Shown: positions 18,533 through 26,528 of the stretch, piece after piece
Layout: every line of letters begins with the position of its first letter
How positions within the stretch are numbered: position 1 is the first letter of the stretch
NCBI GenBank assembly: GCA_027596035.1
Contig: JADGJA010000275.1
Span: 1-26,528 of the forward strand
From: Thoreauomyces humboldtii
Lineage: Eukaryota > Chytridiomycota > Chytridiomycetes > Spizellomycetales > Powellomycetaceae
Direction: 5' to 3'
Length of the DNA stretch: 26,528 nucleotides
Made by a program: the position numbers and the translations under genes
Notes under the pieces: generated by a model
Databases searched by the model: none
The model's input: the letters and a program-made list of their open reading frames with translations, nothing else
Told to the model about the DNA's origin: nothing

Positions 18533-21187
18533 CTACAATACTCTATCCCCTAATGCCCCCCTCAAGTCCTCGCCCAACCACTGCAGACTCTGCATCTCGA
18601 TCAACCTCGAGACGGCTCTCTGGAACGCGAACACCTCCTCCGAGCCCGTGAAGATGGCGCTCGTCAACTTTGTGAAGGAAAAAAAAACAAAAAACGATCA
18701 GAAACCCAAAAAAAAAAAACCATGCAGAACCCATGAAGACAGGGTTTGCCGGGGAAGCGGAGGCGGAGGGGAGAGGAGAGAGGGGAGAGGGGAGGAGAGA
18801 TGATCGGGGCAAAAGACTCACATGTTCGGTAGTCAGCTTCAGATCATCCATCAACAACCTCTCACCGGCGCCGACGCCACTTCCCCTGGCGCCTTCCTCA
18901 CCCGTGAACAGGCTCTTGATGTCCGTCTCAGCCGAGATCAAGAGCTTCGTCTTGTTCTCGTACATGGCGTCGATGAAGGTGATGAACCTTCTGGCCTCGT
19001 TCCGATGGTCGAGGGTCATCCTCGGGATGTCGGTCAGTAGGATGGTACGGAACCGGGAGACGACGGCGAGGTAATCGGCTGCGCTGTGGGGTTCGCCGCA
19101 GATGGTGGAGAAGGGGAGGGAGCAGACGGAGGCGGATGTGGAAGCTAGGGGGATGGAGAGGGTTCGGCCGAGGAAGTGGAGGGTTTCGGGACCGACTGAG
19201 CGGTAAGAATGTGTGAGAGTTTGGGCTTGGCAAAAAAAGGTAACAACGACCGTTGCGTGCGATCGGGGCTTGCACTCACCATCGTGTCCCTTTGTAAGGT
19301 TCTTGAAGATGGCGTCCACGTGTCTCCGAGTGGCGTTGTTGAGAGGTCTAGCGACATCCGCACCGAAGCAGATAAGGATCTCACGAAAAGAAACAAGCGC
19401 TGGTTTGAGTTCCATATGAACAACTTACGAGAAATATACGCTCAGTCGTTCCATGGCTTTTTTCAGGTAGCAAGCGAAACCAGTCAGAACGAAGCCCACC
19501 CCACCGTCGTAAAATTTCCGACGACTACCTCCTGACCTTCTTTCCGATAGTCGATGCCAGAGTTGAGGGAATGCACCTTGCAGCGTTCCTTCAGCAGAGC
19601 GATGGTTGGCAGGAAGCTCTGCCGTTGTATCCCGTTTTGGTAAAGCTCTGCAAGAAACGATGAAACGTGAGGACAAGTTTGGCTTTGAGATTCCTCCAGG
19701 GCGACCTACCATCGGGATGTCGATTCGAAGTGGTGACCATGACCATGCCTCTTCGAAAAAGCTCGTCAAACAACCGTCTGATAGGACAAAGGACGATGAG
19801 CTACCACACGCACGAAAAGCACGTCCCCACTTTCGATCCCGGGTACCTCAAGATCATGGCATCGGTGATGTCCGTGACCTGCAGCTCGTCGAAGCACAGC
19901 AGCCAAGCGTCGTTGATGAGTTCCGTGGCGATGATCGGAAGCGGATCGTAGGTGACTCCCTTCTCCACCCTCAACTTGTGGATGCGTTTGTGGACGTCCT
20001 GCATAAAGGCGTGGAAGTGGACCCTTCGTTTTCGAGGAAAGTTGGCAGCGTTGTAGAAGAGGTCTGATGGCATGATTTGGATAAGCGATGGGATGCAAAA
20101 GAGGGAGAGATGAACAGAAATGGATCGAGAAGGATGTTACCCATGGTCATCGTCTTTCCGGTACCGACGTCACCGTAGAGGTAGAGTCCTGTCGGACCTT
20201 GCTGTTCCACGACGGCGGAATGGATCTTTTTTTTGGAAAACACGGAGAAGACCTTGAGAAGTAGATGCAAGTGACGCTTGTTGAGTCGAGAGGCGCATGG
20301 GTGGTCCTCTTGAGAACATTCCGCTTGGGCCGATGTCGATGGACCAAGGAGAAGGTCCGCTTCGCGGGTCGAAAGACCATGAGCCGCTTCGCGGCTCGGA
20401 ACGGGTCCGCTTCGCTTCGCGGACCCAGAAAAGGACCCGCTTCGCGGGTCAGAAGACGAGGTGATCGGTCCGCTTCGCGGACCATAAGAAGGACCCGCTT
20501 CGCGGGTCAAAAGACCAAGAGCCGCTTCGCGGCAAGCAGCCGGTCCGCTTCGCGGACGAAGGGATGGGTTCCGCTTCGCGGACCCAATCCAGAACCTTCC
20601 GTCCCCCTCTCTTCTCCAACCTCCCCATCCCGCATCCCGCATACCCCATTTCTCTCCCCCCGCACCTTATCCAAAAAGCTCTCCTCGTCATGCTTGACCC
20701 ACGCAAAGTCGGGACTCAGCATGTCGGCCTTTCCCTTGTGCTCGTGGACGTGCCTGTCCAGGTCGGGATCCACGTCAGGCTCCTGGATGGACGGAGGAAC
20801 GTAGTCGGATATCCTGTCGTGGAGGTCCTGGAGGAGGTCGACAGTGGTTTGCTGGTGAGGGTCGGGACGGAGGACGTTGGATTCGATGAGGGATGCGTAG
20901 TAGGCTGCTGGACCGTGGGTGATGTCGGTGGTGGAGTGGACGCTGTCGGCGGAGCTGTTGAACGGGCGTCGGGGGATGGTTGTGACGGTCGTGGGAGGGA
21001 GAATTGAGGAGGACGATGAGGAGGAGGAGGAGTGGATCGGAGAGGTGATTCCATGGAGTGAGGTCGTGTGTCCGGGAAAGGGCTTTGGCAGGACGGTTGC
21101 GTGCCGGAATGCGGCTGTGGCGAGAGTCCTGGGTCGAATGCGCACCGCAGCGGGACTGCCGTTGGGACTGGCGAGCCGCACGAACAT
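18533..21187 (-). CDS. AFG1: Mitochondrial AAA-type ATPase Afg1/LACE1
   Basis: Model on the minus strand: exons 21187-20666, 20252-20141, 20063-19847, 19777-19710, 19647-19537, 19456-19429 (28 nt), 19347-19280, 19195-18822 and 18667-18533, 544 aa; all phases agree. The N-terminus ([20 protein letters not shown]) is a mitochondrial presequence. Family motifs: [20 protein letters not shown], then Walker A GDVGTGKT (201-208), [20 protein letters not shown], Walker B LLCFDE (D270, E271), [85 protein letters not shown], and the C-terminal [17 protein letters not shown]. Afg1/LACE1 is a mitochondrial inner-membrane-associated ATPase in turnover of respiratory-chain subunits. The donor of exon 5 (GTCAGG) is weak, so exon 5/6 joining is less sure. 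Intron 1 is 413 nt and contains a hairpin array. Confidence 0.92.
20354..20585. repeat. Array of nine GC-rich palindromic hairpins
   Basis: Nine imperfectly spaced hairpins share the core CCGCTTCGCGG: 20354-20370, 20381-20397, 20403-20426, 20434-20450, 20467-20483, 20492-20508, 20521-20533, 20543-20557 and 20566-20585. Starts are 22-33 nt apart. Outer stems differ (GGTCC/GGACC, GACCC/GGGTC, GAGCC/GGCTC) but nearly always stay complementary; the first has two G-T mismatches. The third has a longer loop from a TTCGC duplication, and the ninth has a one-base bulge. Spacers are purine-rich (for example AAAAGACCAAGA). The array lies wholly within intron 1 of AFG1. On the AFG1 sense strand the loop closes as GCGAAGC. 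Confidence 0.95.
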
Positions 21188-21238
21188 TGGTTTTGAGGTA
21201 GAGTATAGGGCGGATGGACAATGACGATAACGGGCAAG

Positions 21239-21244
21239 TTTATA
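21239..21244 (-). promoter_or_regulatory. TATAAA box candidate for AFG1
   Basis: TATAAA on the minus strand, about 52 nt before the AFG1 ATG. It is the only such element in the region between the C2 gene and AFG1, and it suggests AFG1 has its own promoter even though the reading frame is open from the C2 gene. Chance occurrence is possible. Confidence 0.25.
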
Positions 21245-21427
21245 CGGTATGATGGGTATCGTATGCAAGCGCAAGAGGGGCCCCCTTCCTCGCCGTTGCA
21301 AACGCACGGAAACGAATCGACCGTAGAACCAAAAGGTGTCCCCGAGGCAGAAAGATCCCAAAACAAAACTGGTATTGGAAATAACAGCAGAAGGAATGCG
21401 AGAACCCGTGTGGACATCGAGGTCATT

Positions 21428-21453
21428 CACACACACACCCACACACACACACC
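21428..21453. repeat. (CA)n microsatellite
   Basis: CA repeat with one interruption between the C2 gene body and AFG1. In the minus-strand open frame it encodes a Val/Cys repeat, which is unlikely to be real protein. Confidence 0.85.
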
Positions 21454-22260
21454 CTGTCGTAAGACTCTCTGTGATGTCGTAGACGATGCCAATCCCCATG
21501 GATTCCTCGCGGGCAGAAGGGACAAGGATGGGCATCCATGTACCACCAGCACAACCACCACCACCACCACCACCACCACTGCTACTACTACTACTACTGG
21601 AACCCAAGCTTGAGGTTGACGATGCCTTCGTGTCGATGGACAACGTGCTTGTGAAGCTGATGAACGGACAAGTTTGAGTTCCACCCCCCGTTCTCTCCAC
21701 GTGGATCGCCCCTAACGACACATGCGGCATCACCTTCAACGCGACCGTGTCGTCCGATCCGATGGGACCCAGATCGACGTGGTTGGATCCAAGGAGATCG
21801 TCCTTTCCGGCGTCCTTGTCGTACACCTGGAAGAGGGAAAAAAAAGGGAAGCACAGAAAGCTGTTTCATACGCTGCGCATTCTCGGCGGGTCCCAGACAG
21901 GAAAGCGTCCTCGTTCTTTCGCTCGGTCATCGGTCGTCGTCCATCTTACTGCATCATACCTCGACGTAGAGCTTGGACTGAGGCTCGGGCGTCACGTCGA
22001 ACTGGAACCGTTCGTCGTACAGGGCCTCGGTCCCTGCCCCGCTCTTGACCGTGGTGTCCTGCCACGTCTTCTTGTCCGTGGAGAGCCGGACGTAGATGTC
22101 GCCCTTCCCGATGACTGTCGTAGGATCATCGAAGAACCGTCCCTCAGTCATGTTGTCCGGCAGGCAGAAAAAGGGTGGAGGTGGAGGAGGAGGAGGAGGG
22201 ATGCATACCGTCACCGTCCTTCACGCCGTTCACAGAGACCACTGTTACCGTGAAGATCAT
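21440..22260 (-). CDS. C2-domain protein, 3' end unresolved
   Basis: Exons: 22260-22209, 22114-21960, and a third starting at 21826. Phases agree. The product starts MIFTVTVVSVNGVKDGD, and the first junction gives VIGKGDIYVRLSTDKKTW, the typical beta-strand and first calcium-loop region of a C2 domain (Asp in KDGD and GKGD). It continues ALYDERFQFDVTPEP, LYVEVYDKDAGKDDLLGSNH (second Asp-rich loop) and VALKVMP. C2 domains bind phospholipid, often with calcium. After about residue 110 the frame runs into a low-complexity Ser/Gly tail from CCA/CTA microsatellites, then on without any stop into the AFG1 frame. The true end must come from an unrecognised splice, or the two genes are joined; the left coordinate is therefore approximate. 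Confidence 0.75.
21554..21599. repeat. (ACC)n then (CTA)n microsatellite
   Basis: Two adjacent trinucleotide repeats; on the minus strand they read as poly-Ser followed by poly-Gly in the C2 gene frame. Confidence 0.85.
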
Positions 22261-22294
22261 TGCAAGGTTTGAGATAAGAGGGGGTTGCGGGTTC

Positions 22295-22347
22295 TTGGTT
22301 GGTTGGTTGGTTGGTTGGTTGGTTGGTTGCTGCTGCTGCTGCTGCTG
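22295..22347. repeat. (TTGG)n followed by (CTG)n
   Basis: About nine TTGG units pass directly into about six CTG units. The tract lies 35-90 nt upstream of the C2 start and in the divergent promoter region shared with the glutamine amidotransferase gene. Confidence 0.9.
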
Positions 22348-22533
22348 GGGGATCGTGTGAACGAGACTGAGAGCCCCATACATGACGTCACTTTATGTGC
22401 CTTCCTGTGTCGCACGCCACCCAGCGGCCTCCGCTTGCGTGGCTTGGCACTTGATGAGAGCCAGAGGAAGGCGGAGGCGGGGGGGTGGTGCATCGCCCAT
22501 CACACACACACGATCCCGAGCAGCATCCAAAGG

Positions 22534-23883
22534 ATGAGCCACAGCACTCCTCCTCCTCCTGCCTCTGCCATTCCCAACGACAAGCGCAGGCTCAGGGTCG
22601 CTCTGCTGGTATGCGACACCCCCCTCCCCATCGTGGTCGAGACTGCCGGGGACTATGGTGAGAGAAAGAGGCAACGTCTTCTCCTTGCTTCTCCTCAGGA
22701 AAGCTGAAGCCCTCTCATGTACTCCCTTCCTCCTTACCAGTGGTCCTCTTTGGCAAGCTCTTCGATAAGGTACGTGAGGCTTTATTGCTTCTCCTCCTTC
22801 TCACACGGTCGTCTACCGAGCTTCTAACCTCTTTGTTCGTGGTACTGCCAACAGGCCAACCAAGTCTACTCCGCCACGACCCTTCCCCTCGAACTCGAGA
22901 TCGTAGCCTTCGACGTGACGCGGCTGGAGGAACCTTCCGACATCCACGCGTTCGACGCCTACGTCCTGACCGGATCGAGTATGCACACCTTTCCCTCTCC
23001 TCCTCTCCTCCTTCCTGTGTTGCCCCCATCCCCCACCCACGTCACATCAGCAGACTAACCGTTCCCCTCTTTCCAGAGTTCTCAGCGTACGAACAGATCG
23101 AGTGGATCGTTAGACTAAAGACCCTCGTGCAACGCATCGACAGGGAGACCAAGGCCAAGGTGGTCGGGATATGCTTCGGTCACCAGATCGTGGCAGAGGC
23201 TCTGGGTGGGAAGGTGGTCAAGAATCCTGCCGGATGGGAGGTCGGGTGGACGAGGATAGAGTTGACAAAGGAGGGCGTGGACGTGTTGGAGACGGAGAAG
23301 ACTGTGCTGGTATGTTCTGGCTCCAGATTAGTAAAGCGGACGGAGAGCCGGTCCCTCCTCGTGCTCGATGGGTACCATCCATCCCGCTCTTCAAACTCAC
23401 ACTCGCTTCCCTGACGTCTAAACAGCGAGTCCATCAGATGCACCAAGATCACGTCTCCATACCACCCACCGGATTCAAAGTCCTGTCCTCCACCGTCACA
23501 TGTCCGATACAGATGATGATCAAGGAAGACAGGTACCTGACGATACAAGGACATCCAGAGGTGAGTTAGCGCAGACGAGCGGGCTCTTCCACCCCAACCT
23601 CATTCATTGTCGCCGGAACGCCTTCATCTCCCATACAGTTCACGGCCAACGTCGTTCGAGAGATCGTCAAGTATGTCCTCCCCCACAACCTTACCCGTGT
23701 CTCCCACTTTGCAGATTGTGACGCCCCTTGGCTTCTCGCAGAGCAAGACAGGCGTCCAAGGTCTTTTCGACCGAGGCAGCCGAGGCCGCGTTGGCCGCGG
23801 TCGACAACCCTGTCGACAATGTCTGGTTCGGGGAAAAGTTCTTGGGGTTCATGGTCGGGGTTCAATTCAAGGAAGGAATTTAG
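22534..23883 (+). CDS. Class I glutamine amidotransferase-like protein
   Basis: Model: exons 22534-22657, 22741-22769 (29-nt microexon), 22855-22978, 23077-23309, 23426-23560, 23639-23670 and 23742-23883, 272 aa; all phases agree. Motifs: RLRVALLVCDTP, GDYVVLFGKLFDK, FDAYVLTGSKFSAYE, then the nucleophile elbow GICFGHQ with Cys125, ALGGKVVKNPAGWEVGW, HQDHV, and IQGHPEF with His213 and Glu215 completing the triad. It is a free-standing GATase1 protein like the fungal GMP-synthase-like family (for example yeast YLR126C): the ATP-binding synthetase half of GMP synthase is absent. Members hydrolyse glutamine or gamma-glutamyl compounds; the substrate here is not known. It is divergent from the C2 gene with only about 270 nt between starts. 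Confidence 0.92.
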
Positions 23884-24439
23884 AAGCTCGTTGCAAAGTA
23901 CAAAGCTCAGATATCTGCCCGAAGGCGTAGCGATAGGGGTGTGTCTAGGGAGGATGTCACGTCTCCCGTCCTTGGGGGACCTCTGCCGTACGTCTCAGAG
24001 ACGACTGCTTTGCCTGATCTTCGGGCTGCGACCCGGTCTGCGTTTGCGCTAATGAAGAATAACGAGAGAACGCGACCTTTGCGATGTTCCTGATGTCTTT
24101 TCGTGAGTAGACGGCGGACGGTGTACGGAAGGCCAATTGAAACGGGCGCAACACGTAAGGTTTTTAGGGCACGAAACCTTCCAGCGGCACACTTTCCCTC
24201 AGACTTTCCCCCCTTTGCCCCTTTGCCGTCGCTCGGGTTTCGGCAGCGTTCAGCATGATCATTACACAGTAAACACTGTTCCGAGACGTTGTTCTCCCTC
24301 CTCCTTTCACTTTCCTCTGCCAGTGAAGTAAGTAAGACCTTCCCGTCATCAACATCATAATGCCTATGCCTCGTCCAATGCCCCCAGTCAAGAGAGGAAC
24401 GGAACCAACCCGTCAAGGCATCGTCAAGACATTGGAATC
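23884..24439. other. Intergenic region downstream of amidotransferase
   Basis: About 555 nt. A 169-codon minus-strand frame (24416-23907) is open, but it has no domain motif, no presequence and no intron pattern, so I treat it as chance. A short upstream ORF for the next gene begins at 24360. Confidence 0.4.
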
Positions 24440-24452
24440 ATGTACAGTCTGA
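24360..24452 (+). promoter_or_regulatory. Upstream ORF overlapping the next start
   Basis: A 30-codon frame (MPMPRPMPPVKRG...) ends at TGA 24450-24452 and overlaps the ATG at 24440 in another frame. If transcribed it would limit translation of the downstream protein. Alternatively it is a true N-terminal exon whose splice I did not find. Confidence 0.3.
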
Positions 24453-24972
24453 AAAAGATCCAGCGTCAGTTCCTCGGGGTCCAGTCATCCCTGCGACCCG
24501 TCTTCAAGGAGCAATCCTCACTGGTGAGCTATCACATTCCCCATGCAATGTTCGCTCAAAAGGGTTGTTTCCCGCACATGTCGATTGTGGCTCACAGGCC
24601 ACATCCATTCTTCCCTGGCAGTACACGAACCTCCCACACGGAACGACCCACGTCACCCCGCACGCCACAGCCTCCCCCGCCGTCCGCTCCTTCTTCCGAA
24701 ACGCCATCCCGTCTCTCACCACCTCCTTCCTGTCCGCGGAAGCGGAAACCTACGTCCCTTCGCCGTCCGACGGAACTGCGTGGGCGTCGATGCAGGCGGC
24801 GGGACTGGCGGTTGCCACCGCGAAGTGCATCTCGGAGGGACGACTCTTGCCGGCCGGCGTCAGGGTCGCCATGTTCGTGAGGACGGTGGATCGGGGACTG
24901 TTGGTCGACTGGGAGATCGTGACGGGGGATAGGTTGAGGACGGGTGGGTTGCCGAAGATGGTTGGACGATGA
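24440..24972 (+). CDS. Unidentified small protein, possibly mitochondrial
   Basis: Model: exons 24440-24523 and 24598-24972, 152 aa, intron 74 nt (GTGAGC...CTCACAG), phase 0. I do not recognise the family. The N-terminus MYSLKKIQRQFLGVQSSLR is basic and amphipathic without acidic residues, which resembles a mitochondrial presequence. The middle has WQYTNLPHGTTHVTPHATAS and FFRNAIPSLTTSFLSAEAE. The C-terminal half is mixed alpha/beta-like with a hydrophobic Ala-rich stretch (WASMQAAGLAVATAKCI), then VRVAMFVRTVDRGLLVDWEI. No transmembrane segment is clear. GC-rich third positions and clean splice phases support it being real. An upstream ORF overlaps its start. Confidence 0.6.
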
Positions 24973-25853
24973 ATCGTTTCTTGGAGCATGGTCCCTGCTG
25001 GATGGGGGCGCTTTCGAATGTGATTTGAGAAAAGACTGTATTCTTGTCGTGTCAACTTTTCGTGCGCTTGGTTCGCCTTTGCCTTGATTTGAGTTCTAGC
25101 ACGACCTCCAATCCAATCCGAACAAAATCTCATCGACTACGCCTCATGATAAGATCTGTCAGCTCCCCGGCCAAACGGCACTTGTTACATGGGAGCAGTG
25201 GACCAATCTTTTCACGCAAGGTCGAAGGCGCAAGTTTCTCGTCAGTCTTAACCGAACGACTCCTTAACGGAAGTTACCTTCGACCCATCCTTCGTCCACG
25301 TGGTTCTCGCGACGAACCATCACTTCAGCAAAACTTGGGAAAAGTACCCGTTTCCAAGTCGATGTCATCGCGAAGTGCAGCTGACATATACGACTCACAA
25401 AGCTCGACGCGCGGGTGAAGAAAACATGTATTCTGAAAAGCCACCTGTAACCTGAAGTTGCAAGGTTCTCCTGAGGCCTGAAAACGCACAGCTTCTCGTA
25501 GCCTTTTTCGACTGGTCATCGGCTTGCCGAGCATCAAGCCAAGTTCTACCCAGGGCACACGAACGCAGCATTTTGCCTGGAAACAACTCTTGTGGGCATT
25601 ACGGGTATGCGCTATTTTCAACGACGCTTTACTGTTGACAGACGTTTTTCGTGGCGTAAAGCATCATGTAAGCAAAAACGGGGGAGGCGCAAAAGAAGAC
25701 GCGCGCCCGAATGCAGTCAACACTTCTTCCCCACACACACACACACATCTTCGACACATAAAGATTCTGTCGGTGAGGCCAGTACGTTCTCCACAACGAT
25801 CTCACAATACCCCAATTGACAAGAACATAACAAACCCGATCCCCGAAACGAGC
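24973..25853. other. 880-nt region without an assignable gene
   Basis: A forward frame of 124 codons (25044-25418) and other partly open frames (for example one at about 25260-25450 reading VTFDPSFVHVVLATNHHFSK) overlap each other. Third-position composition shows no bias, so I cannot pick a coding frame. A (CA)n stretch lies at 25733-25747, close to the promoter of the LIM gene. It may contain a decayed or unrecognised multi-exon gene. Confidence 0.4.
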
Positions 25854-26481
25854 ATGTCGTCCTCAGAGAAATGCGGCAAGTGTGAGAAGACGGTGTACCC
25901 GACCGAGAAGGTCGAGGCGGCATCAAAGTGGTACCACAAGGGTTGCTTCAAGGTGAGGGAAGAAACCCAACCTGTCATGATGATACACGATCGAAAAGAA
26001 AAAACAACAACGACAACCCCGCAATCTCTGACCCGCCCCATTCTCCTCACCCAAGTGCTCCGACTCGAACTGCAACATCCAACTGAACCTCAAGACGTTC
26101 CAAGTGGTGAACGACGCCATCTGGTGCACCAAGCACGCTCCCCAACCCAAGGCGACGCAGGTGGCCGACTCGGTGTCGGTCCTCTCGGCCCTCCGAGCGC
26201 CCAAGAAGACGGCCGAGGGACTCCAGAAGACGCAGGTCGGGGCCAACGGACTCGCGGCTCCCAGCTACGGACTGGACACCCTCCAGACCCAGCACGCCTT
26301 GCTGGTCCCGAGGAAGTCGGCCGAGAACCTCGGGACCGTCCAGAAGGGTGGCGGCGGTGGCGGTGGAGGACCCGACAGCGCCAGGAGTCCCGACAGGGAG
26401 GGTGGACAGGGACAGTCGTATGGGAACCTGAACGATGCGGGAGAGGTCGAACCTGTGGTTCATGACGAGATTCGGGTCTGA
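25854..26481 (+). CDS. LIM-domain protein
   Basis: Model: exons 25854-25952 and 26056-26481, 174 aa, phase 0 intron of 103 nt. One LIM domain at the very N-terminus: C7-x2-C10, H28-x2-C31 for the first zinc, then C34, C39, C57 and H60 for the second. The splice joins CFK to CSDSNC, which completes the domain. C34-x4-C39 has two more residues than the usual C-x2-C. After the domain, HAPQPKATQVADSVSVLSAL resembles the region after the LIM domain of fungal CRP/LASP-like actin-associated proteins. The rest is low complexity with repeated APKKTAEGLQKTQ / PRKSAENLGTVQK units and eight Gly in a row, with no SH3 domain. It is probably a cytoskeletal adaptor. Start context: ATG follows A at position -3 (acgagcATG). 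Confidence 0.85.
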
Positions 26482-26489
26482 GATTGTGC

Positions 26490-26513
26490 GAGAGAGAGAG
26501 AGAGAGAGAGAGA
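26490..26513. repeat. (GA)n microsatellite
   Basis: Twelve GA units directly after the LIM gene stop codon, in the presumed 3' UTR. Confidence 0.9.
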
Positions 26514-26528
26514 TGCTGATATCCTCCC

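Noticed and set aside
20354..20585. CRISPR-like regular array
   Set aside because: The repeats are short palindromes with varying arms, spacers are 5-16 nt and share purine-rich sequence, and the array lies in a eukaryotic intron.
20449..20706. Protein with repeated Arg-Glu-Ala / Ala-Lys-Arg units from the palindrome region
   Set aside because: The apparent peptide repeats are simply the hairpin core read in several frames; the region lies between two well-supported AFG1 exons.
23907..24416. 169-codon minus-strand frame
   Set aside because: It has no recognisable domain, a biased but random-looking composition and no supporting exons.

Overview
The window is nuclear DNA from an intron-rich eukaryote. 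It is most likely a fungus, probably an early-diverging one: it carries a Pho80-type cyclin, a septation-network kinase of the Cdc7/SepH type, the NuA4 subunits Esa1 and an Eaf3-like MRG protein, and a DHTKD1-type dehydrogenase. Introns are short (mostly 55-110 nt, GT...AG, often with a CTAAC/CTGAC-like branch site). Coding DNA is GC-rich and simple repeats are frequent. I cannot name the species. All gene models below were spliced by eye, using reading phase and family motifs.

Layout, left to right: a 5'-truncated cyclin (+, 1-1008); a probable small spliced gene (+, 1144-1579); a membrane-anchored alpha/beta hydrolase (+, 1775-3165); the MYST acetyltransferase Esa1 (-, 3429-4955); mitochondrial processing peptidase alpha (+, 5408-7349); mitochondrial ribosomal protein mL54 (-, 7711-8226); an Eaf3/MRG15-like MRG-domain gene (+, 8939-9833); 2-oxoadipate dehydrogenase E1 DHTKD1 (+, 10588-14021); a Cdc7/SepH/MAP3K-epsilon-like kinase (+, 14399-18001); the mitochondrial ATPase Afg1 (-, 18533-21187); a C2-domain protein (-, to 22260); a class I glutamine amidotransferase (+, 22534-23883); an unidentified small protein (+, 24440-24972); and a LIM-domain protein (+, 25854-26481).

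Two functional themes recur. Four genes are mitochondrial: MPP-alpha cleaves presequences, mL54 is a large-subunit ribosomal protein, DHTKD1 acts in lysine/tryptophan breakdown, and Afg1 acts in inner-membrane protein quality control. Two others belong to the NuA4 histone acetyltransferase complex (Esa1 and the MRG protein) and lie about 4 kb apart.

The most unusual structure is an array of nine short GC-rich hairpins at 20354-20585, entirely inside intron 1 of AFG1. All share an 11-nt core, while their outer stems vary in a pairing-preserving way. Other points of interest are a spliced gene hidden at 1144-1579, an MRG gene that seems to have lost a readable chromodomain, and an uninterrupted reading frame joining the C2 gene to AFG1.
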